Shown here: positions 14,192 to 22,624 of the stretch, in pieces
Layout of the letters: every line of letters begins with the position of its first letter
Numbering within the stretch: position 1 is the first letter of the stretch
Assembly (NCBI GenBank): GCA_964550165.1
Contig: CAZJYC010000042.1
Location: 1-22,624, forward strand
Direction of reading: 5' to 3'
Source of the DNA: CAZJYC01 sp964550165
Lineage (GTDB): Bacteria; Acidobacteriota; Aminicenantia; Aminicenantales; Aminicenantaceae
DNA: 22,624 nt
Position numbers and translations under genes: made by a program
The notes under the pieces: model-generated
Told to the model about the DNA's origin: nothing
Database searches by the model: none
The model's input: the letters and a program-made list of their open reading frames with translations, nothing else

Positions 14192-17100
14192 ATGAGACTT
14201 CCAAAAAAGATCAAATCGCTTATCACGCTGGCCGTTGTCGTTATTCTCTTGGTAGGTGCAGGGATCGTTCTCAAAAACGTTTTTCTTCATCAGATAAAAA
14301 AGGAAATCGAGTCTAATTTTGAGTATAAAAATCTTAATGTTTCAATTTTTCCGCCAAGCCTTGTTTTAGAAGAGGTGAAGAGCCGCACTCCATCGCCATT
14401 TTTTTCGGCCAGAAAAATTTCTATCAAAATTTCCTACAGATCGTTGTTCACGAAAGAAAAACCTTTGAATGTTCTCATCGAACATCCCATCTTGAGAATT
14501 TATGAGACAAGAGATACAGAGGAGAAGCAGGACAAGAGAAGATTCAGCCTTTATCTTCCCTTTTCCGTAAGGGAGGGCCGGCTGGAAGAAGGAGAGTTCT
14601 ATTACTGGGGGAAGGGGACAAGCTTTGAGTCGCAGGGAGTCGATGCCCAGTTCGTGCAGAGGAGAAATACGCTGTCCTTTCGTGCGGGCGCTCGAGAAAG
14701 CATCTTATCACCGGGCCCCACCTGGCCAAAAATCAAAGGAAAAACTAGCCTCTCAGGAGAAAGTCGCGGCAGAGAAATAAGAATCAAAAGAATGACGGTC
14801 GAGGGTTCCGATTATACCTTCATTGCCGAAGGAATCTTGCCTGACTTCTTCAACTCCGGGCTGAGTCTGGAGACATCTTTTAAAGCCAAGACGCCTTTTA
14901 TCGTGGGTGTGCTCGGCATTCCCTTTGATTGGCAAGGCGATGCTCAGGGTGAGGGGACTTTGAGCAGGCCAGAAGAGGGCTTTTTATTCAAAGCAAAATT
15001 TTCGAGCAGCAATCTCGCCTTGAATAAAATCGCGATGGGAAAAGTTGAAGGAAAAATTGAGGTTGATGAGAAGAGCGGTCCGACAGTGGAGTTTAATATC
15101 CAGAAAAAAGGGCTTCCTTCAGAGTATTTGAAAATTCATGTCGCCCAGGGAAAAATTGAGGGAACGGCTCAGGGATTCTACCTCGACCCGATAATCAAAT
15201 TCACTCCGATGCCCTGGCCGGTCGGGTCGCCGGCATGGGGAGATTTCACCGTCGAAAAGGGCATTCTGGCTGTAGATGCGGAATTCAGGGATATCGGCAC
15301 AGACCTTGGGCCTGGTCGCTATCTTTTCCAGGGTCGCGTCAAATTCAACTACCATATCAAAGACAAAAAGATGTCTTTTTCCTCTCCAGAACTCACGACC
15401 AGCTTTGCCAGCGTCGCTGTGGAGGGGAAAGTCGATTATTCAAAAAGCGTTGATCTGGAGATAAAGGGCGATGTCCTAGACCTCAAACAGTCCCGGCAGT
15501 TTACCTCCCTCATCTTAAATAAGGGATTTCCTTTTCCCGAGATAAGAGGAAGAGGAAGGGCTAACATCCGGATTTTTGGCGATTTCAACTCTCCACAGGT
15601 TCAGTCCAGTTTTTCTTTATCTCCTGGAGGTTTTGCCAAATTTGACGTGAATTCTGTTGAAGGAGAGTTTGAAATCATCAAGAGCGATTTTTTGGGCCGG
15701 TTTGATGTGGACGACCTTTTCATGGAAGGGAAAATCGGTCTAATTTCAAACGAGGAAGGCGTGCACGCGGATATTAGGCTCTCCCGGGGTTTTGTGGAAA
15801 AGATACTTCCGGCTCTGGATATCGCCGTCCCTCTTCAGGGCGAGGCATCAGGAAATTTTGAAGTCAAACAAAAAAATGAAGATGTCCGCGTTGAAGGATC
15901 GTTCTCCGGTCCGCTTTTGAGATTAGGCACCCAAAGTCTGAGCGATGTCAGCGGCAAACTGGAATGGCAGAAAGGTGCCCTCTCGCTGTCTGAGCTTCAA
16001 TTCATTTTATATCAAGGCAGGGTGAGAGGAGCTGCCCTTGTGCAGCCTCTGGACCAGAAGTTTCACCTTGACTTTGCGGGAGAGGAAATCAACCTGTCCT
16101 CTTTCTATTCGGGTCTCGAAGGAATTTTGAACTTCAGCCTGAAGGGAGGAGGCTTATTCGGTAAAGATAAGGCTGCAGGCCCTTTTGAGATTAAAGATCT
16201 CTATTATTATCCTTTTCAGAAAACTGAAGCTAAGGGAGAGGCGAAGCTGACCTACGCGGATGGCACATTTTCTTTGGAGTTAACCGGAAATTTCCTTCCA
16301 GGCGAGAATAGCTTTAACGTCGCCATTGGCCTCCCTGTTTATGGAGACACCGTTGCCGTCGACGTGAGAGGCAGTTTTGCCAACCTCAACCTTCTTCTTC
16401 CCTGGAAAGGGGCAAAAGGGTCTGTCAATTATCTGGGAGAAGTGAGAGGCCCAAAAACATCTCCTCAAGTTAAGGGTGCAATCGATTTTCAGGGACCTCT
16501 ATTTCCGCTTCCTAAGTTTGCGCATGCTTTCAGGGATTATTCCGGCTTGATGTTTGTGGAGAACAACAGGGTTTCTTTTCGCTCCTTCCAGGCAAAATTG
16601 GGAGGAGGCGATGTTCAAGGAAACGGGGAGCTCACTTTAGCCGATCGCGGAGTTAAGACCATCAACGTCAAGTTTGAAGGGGAAAACATGCTCCTCTCTC
16701 CCCTGGAGAGAACGCGGGCGCTGGCCGATGGCTATTTAAATCTCATCAAAGACCCGGGGCGCTTCGTTCTTGATGGAAATTTTTCGGTCCAAAAGCTCTC
16801 CTGGAAGCGCGAGGTCGATGAAAAATTCATTTTCTACTCGAGCCCCTACCTTGAATCAGAAAGGGAGCCCGGCTTTTTTGATGACCTCAACCTCAATGTC
16901 CGGCTGAAGTCCGACGGCAACGCCTGGATGGAGAACTCTTTGGGCCGGATTCGGGGCAGGTTTGATTTGACAATAACCGGGAACGTTTTCGACCCGATAG
17001 TCATAGGCGATATGGAAGCCACAGACGGCGAGGTTTATTTTCAGGATAGAAAATTCAAAGTTTTGAAAGGGCAAGTGAGTTTCGCCAATCCCTCGACTAT

Positions 17101-17605
17101 TGAACCTTACATCAGTTTTAAGGGAGAGACGTACGTCAAGAATTATCGTGTGACATTTTCCCTCGAAGGTCTCTGGAACAGGCTAAACCCGGAATTCAGC
17201 TCTTCCCCTCCTCTGCCGCCAGAAGATGTCCTGGCTCTTCTTGCCTTGGGTGAGTCTTTCCAGAGGACCTATTCCTACGATACCAGCACCCAGCTAAGTA
17301 CTGCGTCCCTTGTTTCTTTTCAGCTCTCAGAAGAGGCGCAGAAGCGTGCTGAAGGCCTTTTCATCATCGACCGTTTCAGAATCGACCCTTTTGTCCTGGG
17401 CTCTTCGGCAGAAATGGCAGCCCGACTGACCGTGGGCAAAAAGATATCGAGAAACTTCTCCCTTCTCTATTCCACCAACTTGACAAGCCAAAGGGAAGAA
17501 ATTGTCCGTGTGGAATGGGAGTTCACCGACGATCTTTCCGTTGTCGGGATGCGGGATGAAAAAGGACGGTTTAGTTTAGATGTCAAGATTCATAAGAGAT
17601 TTTAA
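14192..17605 (+). CDS. TamB-like (AsmA/DUF490 superfamily) envelope bridge protein
   Basis: This 1137-residue protein has an N-terminal signal anchor (about 9-28, SLITLAVVVILLVGAGIVL). A very long run of short beta strands follows, as expected for the hydrophobic groove of AsmA-like/repeating beta-groove proteins. The C-terminal TamB domain (about 780-1137) includes LTITGNVFDPIVIGDMEATDGEVYFQDRKFKVLKGQVSF (shown in part: ITGNVFDPIVIGDMEA) and PPEDVLALLALGES. E. coli TamB is 1259 residues. TamB-type proteins span the periplasm, carry phospholipid to the outer membrane and work with an Omp85 partner. The next gene is exactly such a partner and overlaps by 26 bases, so the pair is co-translated. 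A weak promoter (TTTTAA 14134-14139, TATATT 14157-14162) may serve it. Confidence 0.9.
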   Translation: MRLPKKIKSLITLAVVVILLVGAGIVLKNVFLHQIKKEIESNFEYKNLNVSIFPPSLVLEEVKSRTPSPFFSARKISIKISYRSLFTKEKPLNVLIEHPILRIYETRDTEEKQDKRRFSLYLPFSVREGRLEEGEFYYWGKGTSFESQGVDAQFVQRRNTLSFRAGARESILSPGPTWPKIKGKTSLSGESRGREIRIKRMTVEGSDYTFIAEGILPDFFNSGLSLETSFKAKTPFIVGVLGIPFDWQGDAQGEGTLSRPEEGFLFKAKFSSSNLALNKIAMGKVEGKIEVDEKSGPTVEFNIQKKGLPSEYLKIHVAQGKIEGTAQGFYLDPIIKFTPMPWPVGSPAWGDFTVEKGILAVDAEFRDIGTDLGPGRYLFQGRVKFNYHIKDKKMSFSSPELTTSFASVAVEGKVDYSKSVDLEIKGDVLDLKQSRQFTSLILNKGFPFPEIRGRGRANIRIFGDFNSPQVQSSFSLSPGGFAKFDVNSVEGEFEIIKSDFLGRFDVDDLFMEGKIGLISNEEGVHADIRLSRGFVEKILPALDIAVPLQGEASGNFEVKQKNEDVRVEGSFSGPLLRLGTQSLSDVSGKLEWQKGALSLSELQFILYQGRVRGAALVQPLDQKFHLDFAGEEINLSSFYSGLEGILNFSLKGGGLFGKDKAAGPFEIKDLYYYPFQKTEAKGEAKLTYADGTFSLELTGNFLPGENSFNVAIGLPVYGDTVAVDVRGSFANLNLLLPWKGAKGSVNYLGEVRGPKTSPQVKGAIDFQGPLFPLPKFAHAFRDYSGLMFVENNRVSFRSFQAKLGGGDVQGNGELTLADRGVKTINVKFEGENMLLSPLERTRALADGYLNLIKDPGRFVLDGNFSVQKLSWKREVDEKFIFYSSPYLESEREPGFFDDLNLNVRLKSDGNAWMENSLGRIRGRFDLTITGNVFDPIVIGDMEATDGEVYFQDRKFKVLKGQVSFANPSTIEPYISFKGETYVKNYRVTFSLEGLWNRLNPEFSSSPPLPPEDVLALLALGESFQRTYSYDTSTQLSTASLVSFQLSEEAQKRAEGLFIIDRFRIDPFVLGSSAEMAARLTVGKKISRNFSLLYSTNLTSQREEIVRVEWEFTDDLSVVGMRDEKGRFSLDVKIHKRF

Positions 17606-20354
17606 TCTGAGAATTCAAAAGAATACATTTGTCTTCTCTTTATTGCCTATTTTTTTCTTTGTGCTTTTGCCCTACAAATCTTTTTATCGACTCAAATCAA
17701 CTTCCCCTCTGATAAGCCAGGTTACAGTCAGCATCGAAGGCCAGTCTTCCGCTGAAGAAATAGAAAAATTAATACCTATCAAAGAGGGAGATCCATTTTC
17801 GTTGGTCGAGGTGACAAAAAGTATCAAACAGATATACAAGACCGGACTTTTCTCTGATGTTCGAGTTTTAAAAGAAGGAGAGGAAGAGGTTCGTTTAACA
17901 TTCCTTTTGACTAAGAACCTCGTCACCAGAAGGATTATTTTCCTGGGAAATGAGGGTATCTCTTCCAAAAGGCTCAAAGGGGCTTTATTTTCCTTACGCG
18001 AAGGCACTGCCTTCTCTGAAGAGAAATTGAATAAAGGGGTTGAAGAATTGAAGGATGTTTTGACGGAAGAGGGCTATTTCAACCCTGAGCTTGTAGCCTC
18101 CACGGAGAGAGACTCGAAGAGTTCCTCGGTGGATGTGATTTTCGAGATTCGCTCAGCAAGACGGTTTGTCATCAACAAAATCGATTTTAGCGGAGAACCG
18201 ATTCTATCTGAAAAAGAGCTGAAAGACAGAATGAAGAGCAAAGAGGGTCGAGTTTACATTCCCTCAGTGCTCGAAGAAGATCTGGCAAGACTCAAAGAGG
18301 TCTATACGGCTATGGATTACCAGCGGGCTGAGATTAGTCTCGAGGAAAAGAGGTTCGATGAAGCACAGCGAGTTGTTTTTCTCTCTATAAAAGTAAATCC
18401 TCATCAGAAGATAGAAATTGTGGTCAACGGAGCCAAAGTTCCTTTGAGTCTGCTGAAGCCAATCTGGGAAGCGGAGGTGTTTGAAGAGTGGGGGCTGACT
18501 GAGGGCGAGGCTAAGATTGTCTCTTACATGAGGAATAGAGGCTATATATTTGCCTCCGTTCATTCTTCTATCGAAAGAGTCAACAACACCATGCGTGTCG
18601 TATACCGGGTTGTTCCAGGCAAGAATTATAAGATCGAGGACATTTCTTTTGAGGGTTTGAATTACTTTACTCCTCCCCGGTTAAAGGAAGAGTTAAAGAT
18701 AACGGAAAAGGTTCCTTTTCTCGGCTGGCTAAACGGAGCAAGGCTGTTTGAGCTGCCTTCAGAGATAGAATTTCTTTATAAGACGAAAGGCTTTCCCCAG
18801 ACAAGAGTCGATTTGAACTTTGCCATCGAGGGAAATAATGTTAGGGCATTATTCTATATCCAGGAAGGACCCCAGGAAAAGGTGGAGACAATATCCTTCG
18901 AAGGGGCAGAGCTTTTTGGCAGGGACATTCTTCTCAAGCAAATTGGAAGTTTCGAGGGTGGGCCTTTCTTTTATCCTAACATTCAGAAAGATATCGAAAA
19001 ACTCCAGAATTTTTATCTGAACGAAGGCGTCAGAGGCACAGAAATCAATGCCAGGACAGAGAGGGTCAACGGAAATTTGTTTTCTGTCATTTATAGCGTG
19101 AAAGAGGGGGAGAAAGTCAAGATTGAAAAGATTATCATCACGGGAAATAATGTCACCCAAAGAAGTGTGATTCGCAGAGAACTGAAGGTCAAGGAGGGCG
19201 ATTATGCTTTCTATGATAAAATCCGGGAGTCAAAAAGCAGGCTCGAAAGGTTAGGAATCTTTAGCAAAATCTCTATCGAGGAAATTCCTGTCTCCTCGGG
19301 AATAGAAAATTTAGTCATCAATGTCAGGGAAGGAGAGAGAAATTATGCCAGCCTGGGTCTGGGATTAGAGACGAAGAGCGAGCCTCAGACCTTTGTCGTT
19401 TGGAACAATCCTTTAAGGCTCAGAGGAACCGGCGAGATTATCAGGCATAACATCTTGGGTCGAGCGGCTCAACTCAGTCTGGTCGGACAGGTGAGCCTCA
19501 AAGAAAAAAGAGGGGTTCTTTCCTGGGAACAGCCTTACTTCCTCGGGCTTCGGATGCCTACCTATCTGAACGCCTGGTGGGAAGCTGAAGAAAGGACGAG
19601 CTTCAGCTACAGACGGCAGGGTTTGAGTTTAACGGGAATTAAATCCCCGTCAAAGAATATGATGTTTCTGACAACGTTAAGGTTGGCGAGCACAACTCTC
19701 ACCAACCTGCAGATCGAGGAGTCCGAAGTTGACCGCCAGCATTCTCCTTTTTCATTGACATCGATTTCTGGAAGCTTCATCTGGGACATGAGGGATGATC
19801 CTTTCAACACGGAAAAAGGAGCTTTTTTTAGCATTGTCCTGGAGCAAGCCTATCCTCTTTTTGAGTCCGAATCCAATTACATCAAAAGCTTTATCAAGTA
19901 CCAGCATTTTGTTCCTTTGCTCTCCCGCGTGACTTTCAGTCTCACTTCACGTTTGGGCTTTGGGGGAGGGAAAAAACCCATTCCTATCCACGAGAGGTTT
20001 TTTGCCGGCGGCAGCAATTCTTTCCGCGGAACAAGGTTTGACGAACTGGGGCCAAAAGATCCCCGTTCGCTGAAACCCATTGGCGGCGAAGCCTTGTTGC
20101 TCTTTAACGTTGAGCTGAAATTTCCTTTGATTTCGGCACTCAAAGACTTGTCAGGAGCCATTTTTTACGATAAAGGCAATGTTTTTGATGAGCCAGAGCA
20201 TTTTACCCTGACAGCCCTTCAGGATAGCCTCGGCTTTGGAATCCGTTACATAACTCCACTGGGGCCTGTGCGCTTCGATATAGGCTGGAATCTGGATGCT
20301 CCCGGAGGTCAGAGAAAAGCTTTGGCTTTTATCACCATCGGCAATGTCTTCTAA
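17580..20354 (+). CDS. BamA/TamA-like Omp85 outer-membrane assembly protein with about seven POTRA domains
   Basis: This 924-residue protein has an N-terminal hydrophobic signal (about 15-32). Seven consecutive POTRA-like units follow, each with the beta-alpha-alpha-beta-beta pattern, at roughly 45-112, 113-192, 193-272, 273-346, 347-429, 430-510 and 511-585. A 16-strand Omp85 barrel follows (about 586-924). The barrel has the loop-6 FRG motif (FAGGSNSFRG), the conserved RFDIGWNLD strand and a C-terminal phenylalanine. E. coli BamA has five POTRAs and TamA three. The overlap with the tamB-like gene fits TamA, but the number of POTRAs and the following SurA-like gene also fit a general BamA. 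I cannot tell from this window whether a second Omp85 exists. It folds and inserts beta-barrel proteins in the outer membrane. Confidence 0.9.
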   Translation: MSRFIRDFNLRIQKNTFVFSLLPIFFFVLLPYKSFYRLKSTSPLISQVTVSIEGQSSAEEIEKLIPIKEGDPFSLVEVTKSIKQIYKTGLFSDVRVLKEGEEEVRLTFLLTKNLVTRRIIFLGNEGISSKRLKGALFSLREGTAFSEEKLNKGVEELKDVLTEEGYFNPELVASTERDSKSSSVDVIFEIRSARRFVINKIDFSGEPILSEKELKDRMKSKEGRVYIPSVLEEDLARLKEVYTAMDYQRAEISLEEKRFDEAQRVVFLSIKVNPHQKIEIVVNGAKVPLSLLKPIWEAEVFEEWGLTEGEAKIVSYMRNRGYIFASVHSSIERVNNTMRVVYRVVPGKNYKIEDISFEGLNYFTPPRLKEELKITEKVPFLGWLNGARLFELPSEIEFLYKTKGFPQTRVDLNFAIEGNNVRALFYIQEGPQEKVETISFEGAELFGRDILLKQIGSFEGGPFFYPNIQKDIEKLQNFYLNEGVRGTEINARTERVNGNLFSVIYSVKEGEKVKIEKIIITGNNVTQRSVIRRELKVKEGDYAFYDKIRESKSRLERLGIFSKISIEEIPVSSGIENLVINVREGERNYASLGLGLETKSEPQTFVVWNNPLRLRGTGEIIRHNILGRAAQLSLVGQVSLKEKRGVLSWEQPYFLGLRMPTYLNAWWEAEERTSFSYRRQGLSLTGIKSPSKNMMFLTTLRLASTTLTNLQIEESEVDRQHSPFSLTSISGSFIWDMRDDPFNTEKGAFFSIVLEQAYPLFESESNYIKSFIKYQHFVPLLSRVTFSLTSRLGFGGGKKPIPIHERFFAGGSNSFRGTRFDELGPKDPRSLKPIGGEALLLFNVELKFPLISALKDLSGAIFYDKGNVFDEPEHFTLTALQDSLGFGIRYITPLGPVRFDIGWNLDAPGGQRKALAFITIGNVF

Positions 20355-20367
20355 AATTTTGTCCGGG

Positions 20368-21024
20368 ATGAGACAACGTATTTTTTTTCCTCGAGCTTTT
20401 TTCTTTTTATTCCTCACGGTTCATTTTTTATTTTTTGCCCGGCCTAGCCTTCCAGAGACAGTCGACCGCGTCCTGGCTGTAGTCAACGAGCAGGTCATAA
20501 CCTTGACAGATCTTAGAATTATCGAGGAGTTTAGGCTCTACGGCAGGGATATCAGAGAAAATGCGGAAAATTTCGATCAGCTTGTTCTGGATGAGCTCAT
20601 CGGACAAAAACTCGTCGTACAACATGAAGCAGGGCAAATCTCCGTAGATAGGGAAGAAATAAATTCAGCTCTCGGGAGAATGATCACAGAAATGGGGGAA
20701 GATGAGTTTGAGGCAAAACTCGATGAGTTCAGCATGAACCGGGATGATTTGGAAGGCTACATCAGAGAAAAAATCGCCTACCAAAAAGTCATATCTCTGA
20801 GATTTAATAAGGGAAGTATGGTCAGCCTGAAGGAGATTGAGGATTACTACAATCAGGTTTACGTTCCTACGCAGACAGAGAAAGGGCTCAAGCCCCAGCC
20901 GATGCTGGATATTCTCAATGAGATTGAATCCACCATCGTTCAGGCTAAAATTGACGCTCAAATCAAAGCATGGATAAAGAGCCTAAAGAGAAGGGCGGAT
21001 GTGCAGGTTATCATCGAGAGTTAG
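20368..21024 (+). CDS. SurA_N-type periplasmic chaperone without a PPIase domain
   Basis: This 218-residue protein has a signal peptide (MRQRIFF then a hydrophobic run to about residue 27, cleavage near SLPE). It then has the SurA N-terminal chaperone fold: VDRVLAVVNEQVITLTDL, FDQLVLDELIGQKLVVQHEA, DEFEAKLDEFSMNRDDLEGYIREKIAYQKVISLRF and a C-terminal helix. No parvulin (rotamase) domain follows, and E. coli SurA is twice as long. It probably holds unfolded outer-membrane proteins for the Omp85 protein encoded just upstream. ATG 20368 is 14 bases after the bamA-like stop. Starts at 20296 and 20344 lie inside that gene and only add residues before the signal peptide. Confidence 0.82.
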   Translation: MRQRIFFPRAFFFLFLTVHFLFFARPSLPETVDRVLAVVNEQVITLTDLRIIEEFRLYGRDIRENAENFDQLVLDELIGQKLVVQHEAGQISVDREEINSALGRMITEMGEDEFEAKLDEFSMNRDDLEGYIREKIAYQKVISLRFNKGSMVSLKEIEDYYNQVYVPTQTEKGLKPQPMLDILNEIESTIVQAKIDAQIKAWIKSLKRRADVQVIIES

Positions 21025-21111
21025 ATTGACTGCATTATCCCGTACGAAGAAAAGACAAAGTGAGCTATTGGCACTCTAAACCAGGTCGTAGGATTGAACC
21101 GGGAAGATAAG

Positions 21112-22044
21112 ATGCACCGAGCAGCTTTTTTATTTCCAGGGCAGGGTTCCCAAGCGGTGGGAATGGGAAAGGATTTTTATGACCACTCTTCTCAAGCTCG
21201 TGAAATTTTCTTGCGAGCTGATGAAGCTCTTGGCTTCAAAATCTCCCAGCTTTGCTTTGAGGGACCTGAAGAAAAATTAAGGCTGACCGAGAACACCCAG
21301 CCGGCTCTCCTCACGGTCAGCACCATTGCCTATGCTCTCCTGGGTAAGGAGCCCATGGTCGCGGCCGGCCACAGTCTTGGAGAATATTCAGCTCTGGTTG
21401 CAGCAGGATCTTTAAGTTTTGAAGATGCTCTTCGTCTTGTCCATAAAAGGGGAAAGTACATGCAGGAAGCCGTTCCAGTAGGTGAGGGAGCCATGGCCGC
21501 TGTGCTGGGCACAACATATAGACATGTGGAAAATGCTTTGAAAGACGTCAAAAAAGGAGTTGTGGAAATAGCAAATTGGAATAGCCAGGAACAGGTTGTC
21601 ATTGCCGGACACAAAGAGGCTGTCCAAGAATCCTTAGCTCTGATCAAGCCGATGCGTTCCGTTCTGCTGCCTGTGAGCGCTCCATTTCATTGCAGGTTGA
21701 TGAAGAGTGCCGAGGAGAAGCTTTCCCAGGATTTGGGCCAGACAGAATTCAGGGATTTACGGTTTCCTGTGGTGACCAATGTGGATGCGCAGATGATCCA
21801 CAACGGGGAGGAAGCCAGGGATGCTCTGAAAAGGCAGGTGACCCGGCCAGTCCTCTGGTATACATCGATGGAACTTTTAGGAAAGGAGAAAATCAATCTT
21901 ATCGCGGAGTTGGGCTCTGGGAAAGTTCTCACAGGATTGGCGAGAAGAATCTGCCGGGGATGGACATCGCCGCCGCTTCTGCTGAATGCTGAGGACACTG
22001 CGACCTTAGAAAAGGTCAGAGAAGCATTCTCAGGAACGCCTTGA
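21112..22044 (+). CDS. fabD: Malonyl-CoA:ACP transacylase
   Basis: This 310-residue protein has the full FabD signature: FPGQGSQAVGMG at the N-terminus (Q11 and G12 oxyanion region), the nucleophile S88 in AAGHSLGEYSALVAAG, and the partner histidine H193 in SAPFHCRLM. R-type substrate anchoring is expected from the region around residue 113 (HKRGKYMQEA). It loads malonyl groups onto acyl carrier protein for fatty-acid synthesis in the cytosol. ATG 21112 gives the usual family N-terminus; an upstream TTG at 21094 would add six residues. No other fab genes follow. Instead it converges with pgsA, and the two 3' ends overlap by 15 bases. Confidence 0.95.
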   Translation: MHRAAFLFPGQGSQAVGMGKDFYDHSSQAREIFLRADEALGFKISQLCFEGPEEKLRLTENTQPALLTVSTIAYALLGKEPMVAAGHSLGEYSALVAAGSLSFEDALRLVHKRGKYMQEAVPVGEGAMAAVLGTTYRHVENALKDVKKGVVEIANWNSQEQVVIAGHKEAVQESLALIKPMRSVLLPVSAPFHCRLMKSAEEKLSQDLGQTEFRDLRFPVVTNVDAQMIHNGEEARDALKRQVTRPVLWYTSMELLGKEKINLIAELGSGKVLTGLARRICRGWTSPPLLLNAEDTATLEKVREAFSGTP

Positions 22045-22572
22045 GAGGACTTGGGAACCAAATTTTACATAATATTCTGCAGCAGAAATGACCGCTGCCG
22101 CAATGACCAGCCAGAGCACAACCTTGGAAACAAGGTAAAAGCGGCCTAAATATTTTTCTCCGAGGAGCAGGAAACAGATCAGAACAGTTTCCGATGTCAT
22201 TTTGAGTTTGCCCCACCCCGAAGCAGGGATATGTATTCCTTTTGAGGAAGCGAGGGCTCTGAAGCCCGTGACAGCGATTTCCCTTCCGATGATGATGACC
22301 ACCGCCCAGGCCTGAATAGCGCCTAACTGGACAAGACAGATGAAAACAGACGAAATGAGCAGCTTATCCGCAATCGGGTCTAAAAGCTGGCCGAAGACTG
22401 TTATCTGCTTTCTTCGCCTTGCCAGCAGGCCGTCGAAGGAATCGGTCAGGACAGCCAGAAGAAAGAGGACAAAAGCCACCAGTTCCTTTCCTTTAAATGG
22501 GACAAGAATGACCACAACCAGGATCGGAATGAAGAATATGCGCAGAATTGTCAGAACATTGGGCAGGTTCAT
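22030..22572 (-). CDS. pgsA: CDP-diacylglycerol-glycerol-3-phosphate 3-phosphatidyltransferase
   Basis: This 180-residue inner-membrane protein has about six transmembrane helices and the complete CDP-alcohol phosphatidyltransferase motif: D44, D47, G48, A51, R52, G61, D65 and D69 (TDSFDGLLARR...GQLLDPIADK). The N-terminal MNLPNVLTILRI is characteristic of PgsA. It makes phosphatidylglycerol phosphate, the first committed step to phosphatidylglycerol and cardiolipin. ATG 22572 was chosen because it gives the family N-terminus and because the upstream TTG at 22611 coincides with a -35 element. There is no Shine-Dalgarno sequence before the ATG. Confidence 0.93.
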   Translation of the reverse strand: MNLPNVLTILRIFFIPILVVVILVPFKGKELVAFVLFLLAVLTDSFDGLLARRRKQITVFGQLLDPIADKLLISSVFICLVQLGAIQAWAVVIIIGREIAVTGFRALASSKGIHIPASGWGKLKMTSETVLICFLLLGEKYLGRFYLVSKVVLWLVIAAAVISAAEYYVKFGSQVLSRRS

Positions 22573-22582
22573 TTTTTTAGCA

Positions 22583-22611
22583 GATATACTATAGGCCGTT
22601 TCTGTTGTCAA
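22583..22611 (-). promoter_or_regulatory. Candidate pgsA promoter (TTGACA-17-TATATC)
   Basis: On the minus strand TTGACA (22611-22606) and TATATC (22588-22583) are 17 bases apart. The predicted start near 22576 leaves a leader of only about four bases before the ATG at 22572. Confidence 0.55.
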
Positions 22612-22624
22612 TCAAAAATGCTCA

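Overview
The window is ordinary bacterial chromosome from a diderm (outer-membrane) bacterium. It carries a BamA/Omp85 protein, a TamB-like protein, a SurA-like periplasmic chaperone and an LptM-motif lipoprotein, none of which makes sense without an outer membrane. A PerR-type regulator paired with a DPSL (thioferritin-like) protein suggests an anaerobe or microaerophile that meets peroxide. No gene fixes the phylum. An uncultivated Acidobacteriota/Aminicenantia-like lineage would fit, but that is a guess. I see no rRNA, tRNA, CRISPR array, phage or transposase.

Region 1 (about 1-2,940) is metal and oxidative-stress homeostasis: a PerR-like repressor, a DPSL mini-ferritin, a ZIP (GufA/ZupT-type) transporter and, on the minus strand, a small membrane protein of unknown function. 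The PerR and DPSL genes have operators of identical architecture, so PerR very probably represses itself and the ferritin. Non-coding items here are a MITE-like GC-rich repeat (about 1,535-1,722), a terminator hairpin after the ferritin, and a decayed copy of the 3' end of the small membrane-protein gene in front of perR.

Region 2 (about 3,180-5,836) has a near-consensus promoter followed by two genes. The first is a cytosolic PRC-barrel/MgtE_N/CBS protein that lacks the MgtE membrane channel. The second is an NRAMP-family transporter whose metal-site motifs deviate from the Mn/Fe consensus (DAGG for DPGN, APW for MPH). Together they look like a split magnesium transport system, with the MgtE-type sensor in one protein and the pore in an NRAMP-related one. 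This is the most unusual system in the window.

Region 3 (about 5,883-14,034) is a long co-directional run: hslV-hslU, an LptM-motif/FN3 lipoprotein, a fumarylacetoacetate-hydrolase-family enzyme, a small transaldolase, then a three-gene biotin-dependent acyl-CoA carboxylase (carboxyltransferase, biotin carboxylase, biotin carrier). The first five genes overlap or abut, so they are probably one operon.

Region 4 (about 14,192-22,572) is envelope assembly and lipid synthesis: tamB-like, a BamA-like protein with seven predicted POTRA domains, a SurA_N-only chaperone and fabD, with pgsA converging from the minus strand and overlapping the fabD 3' end by 15 bases. A 33-codon coding-like remnant lies on the minus strand in the gap before tamB.

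Two genes (perR and pgsA) have promoter-like elements so close to the start codon that their mRNAs would be leaderless or nearly so.
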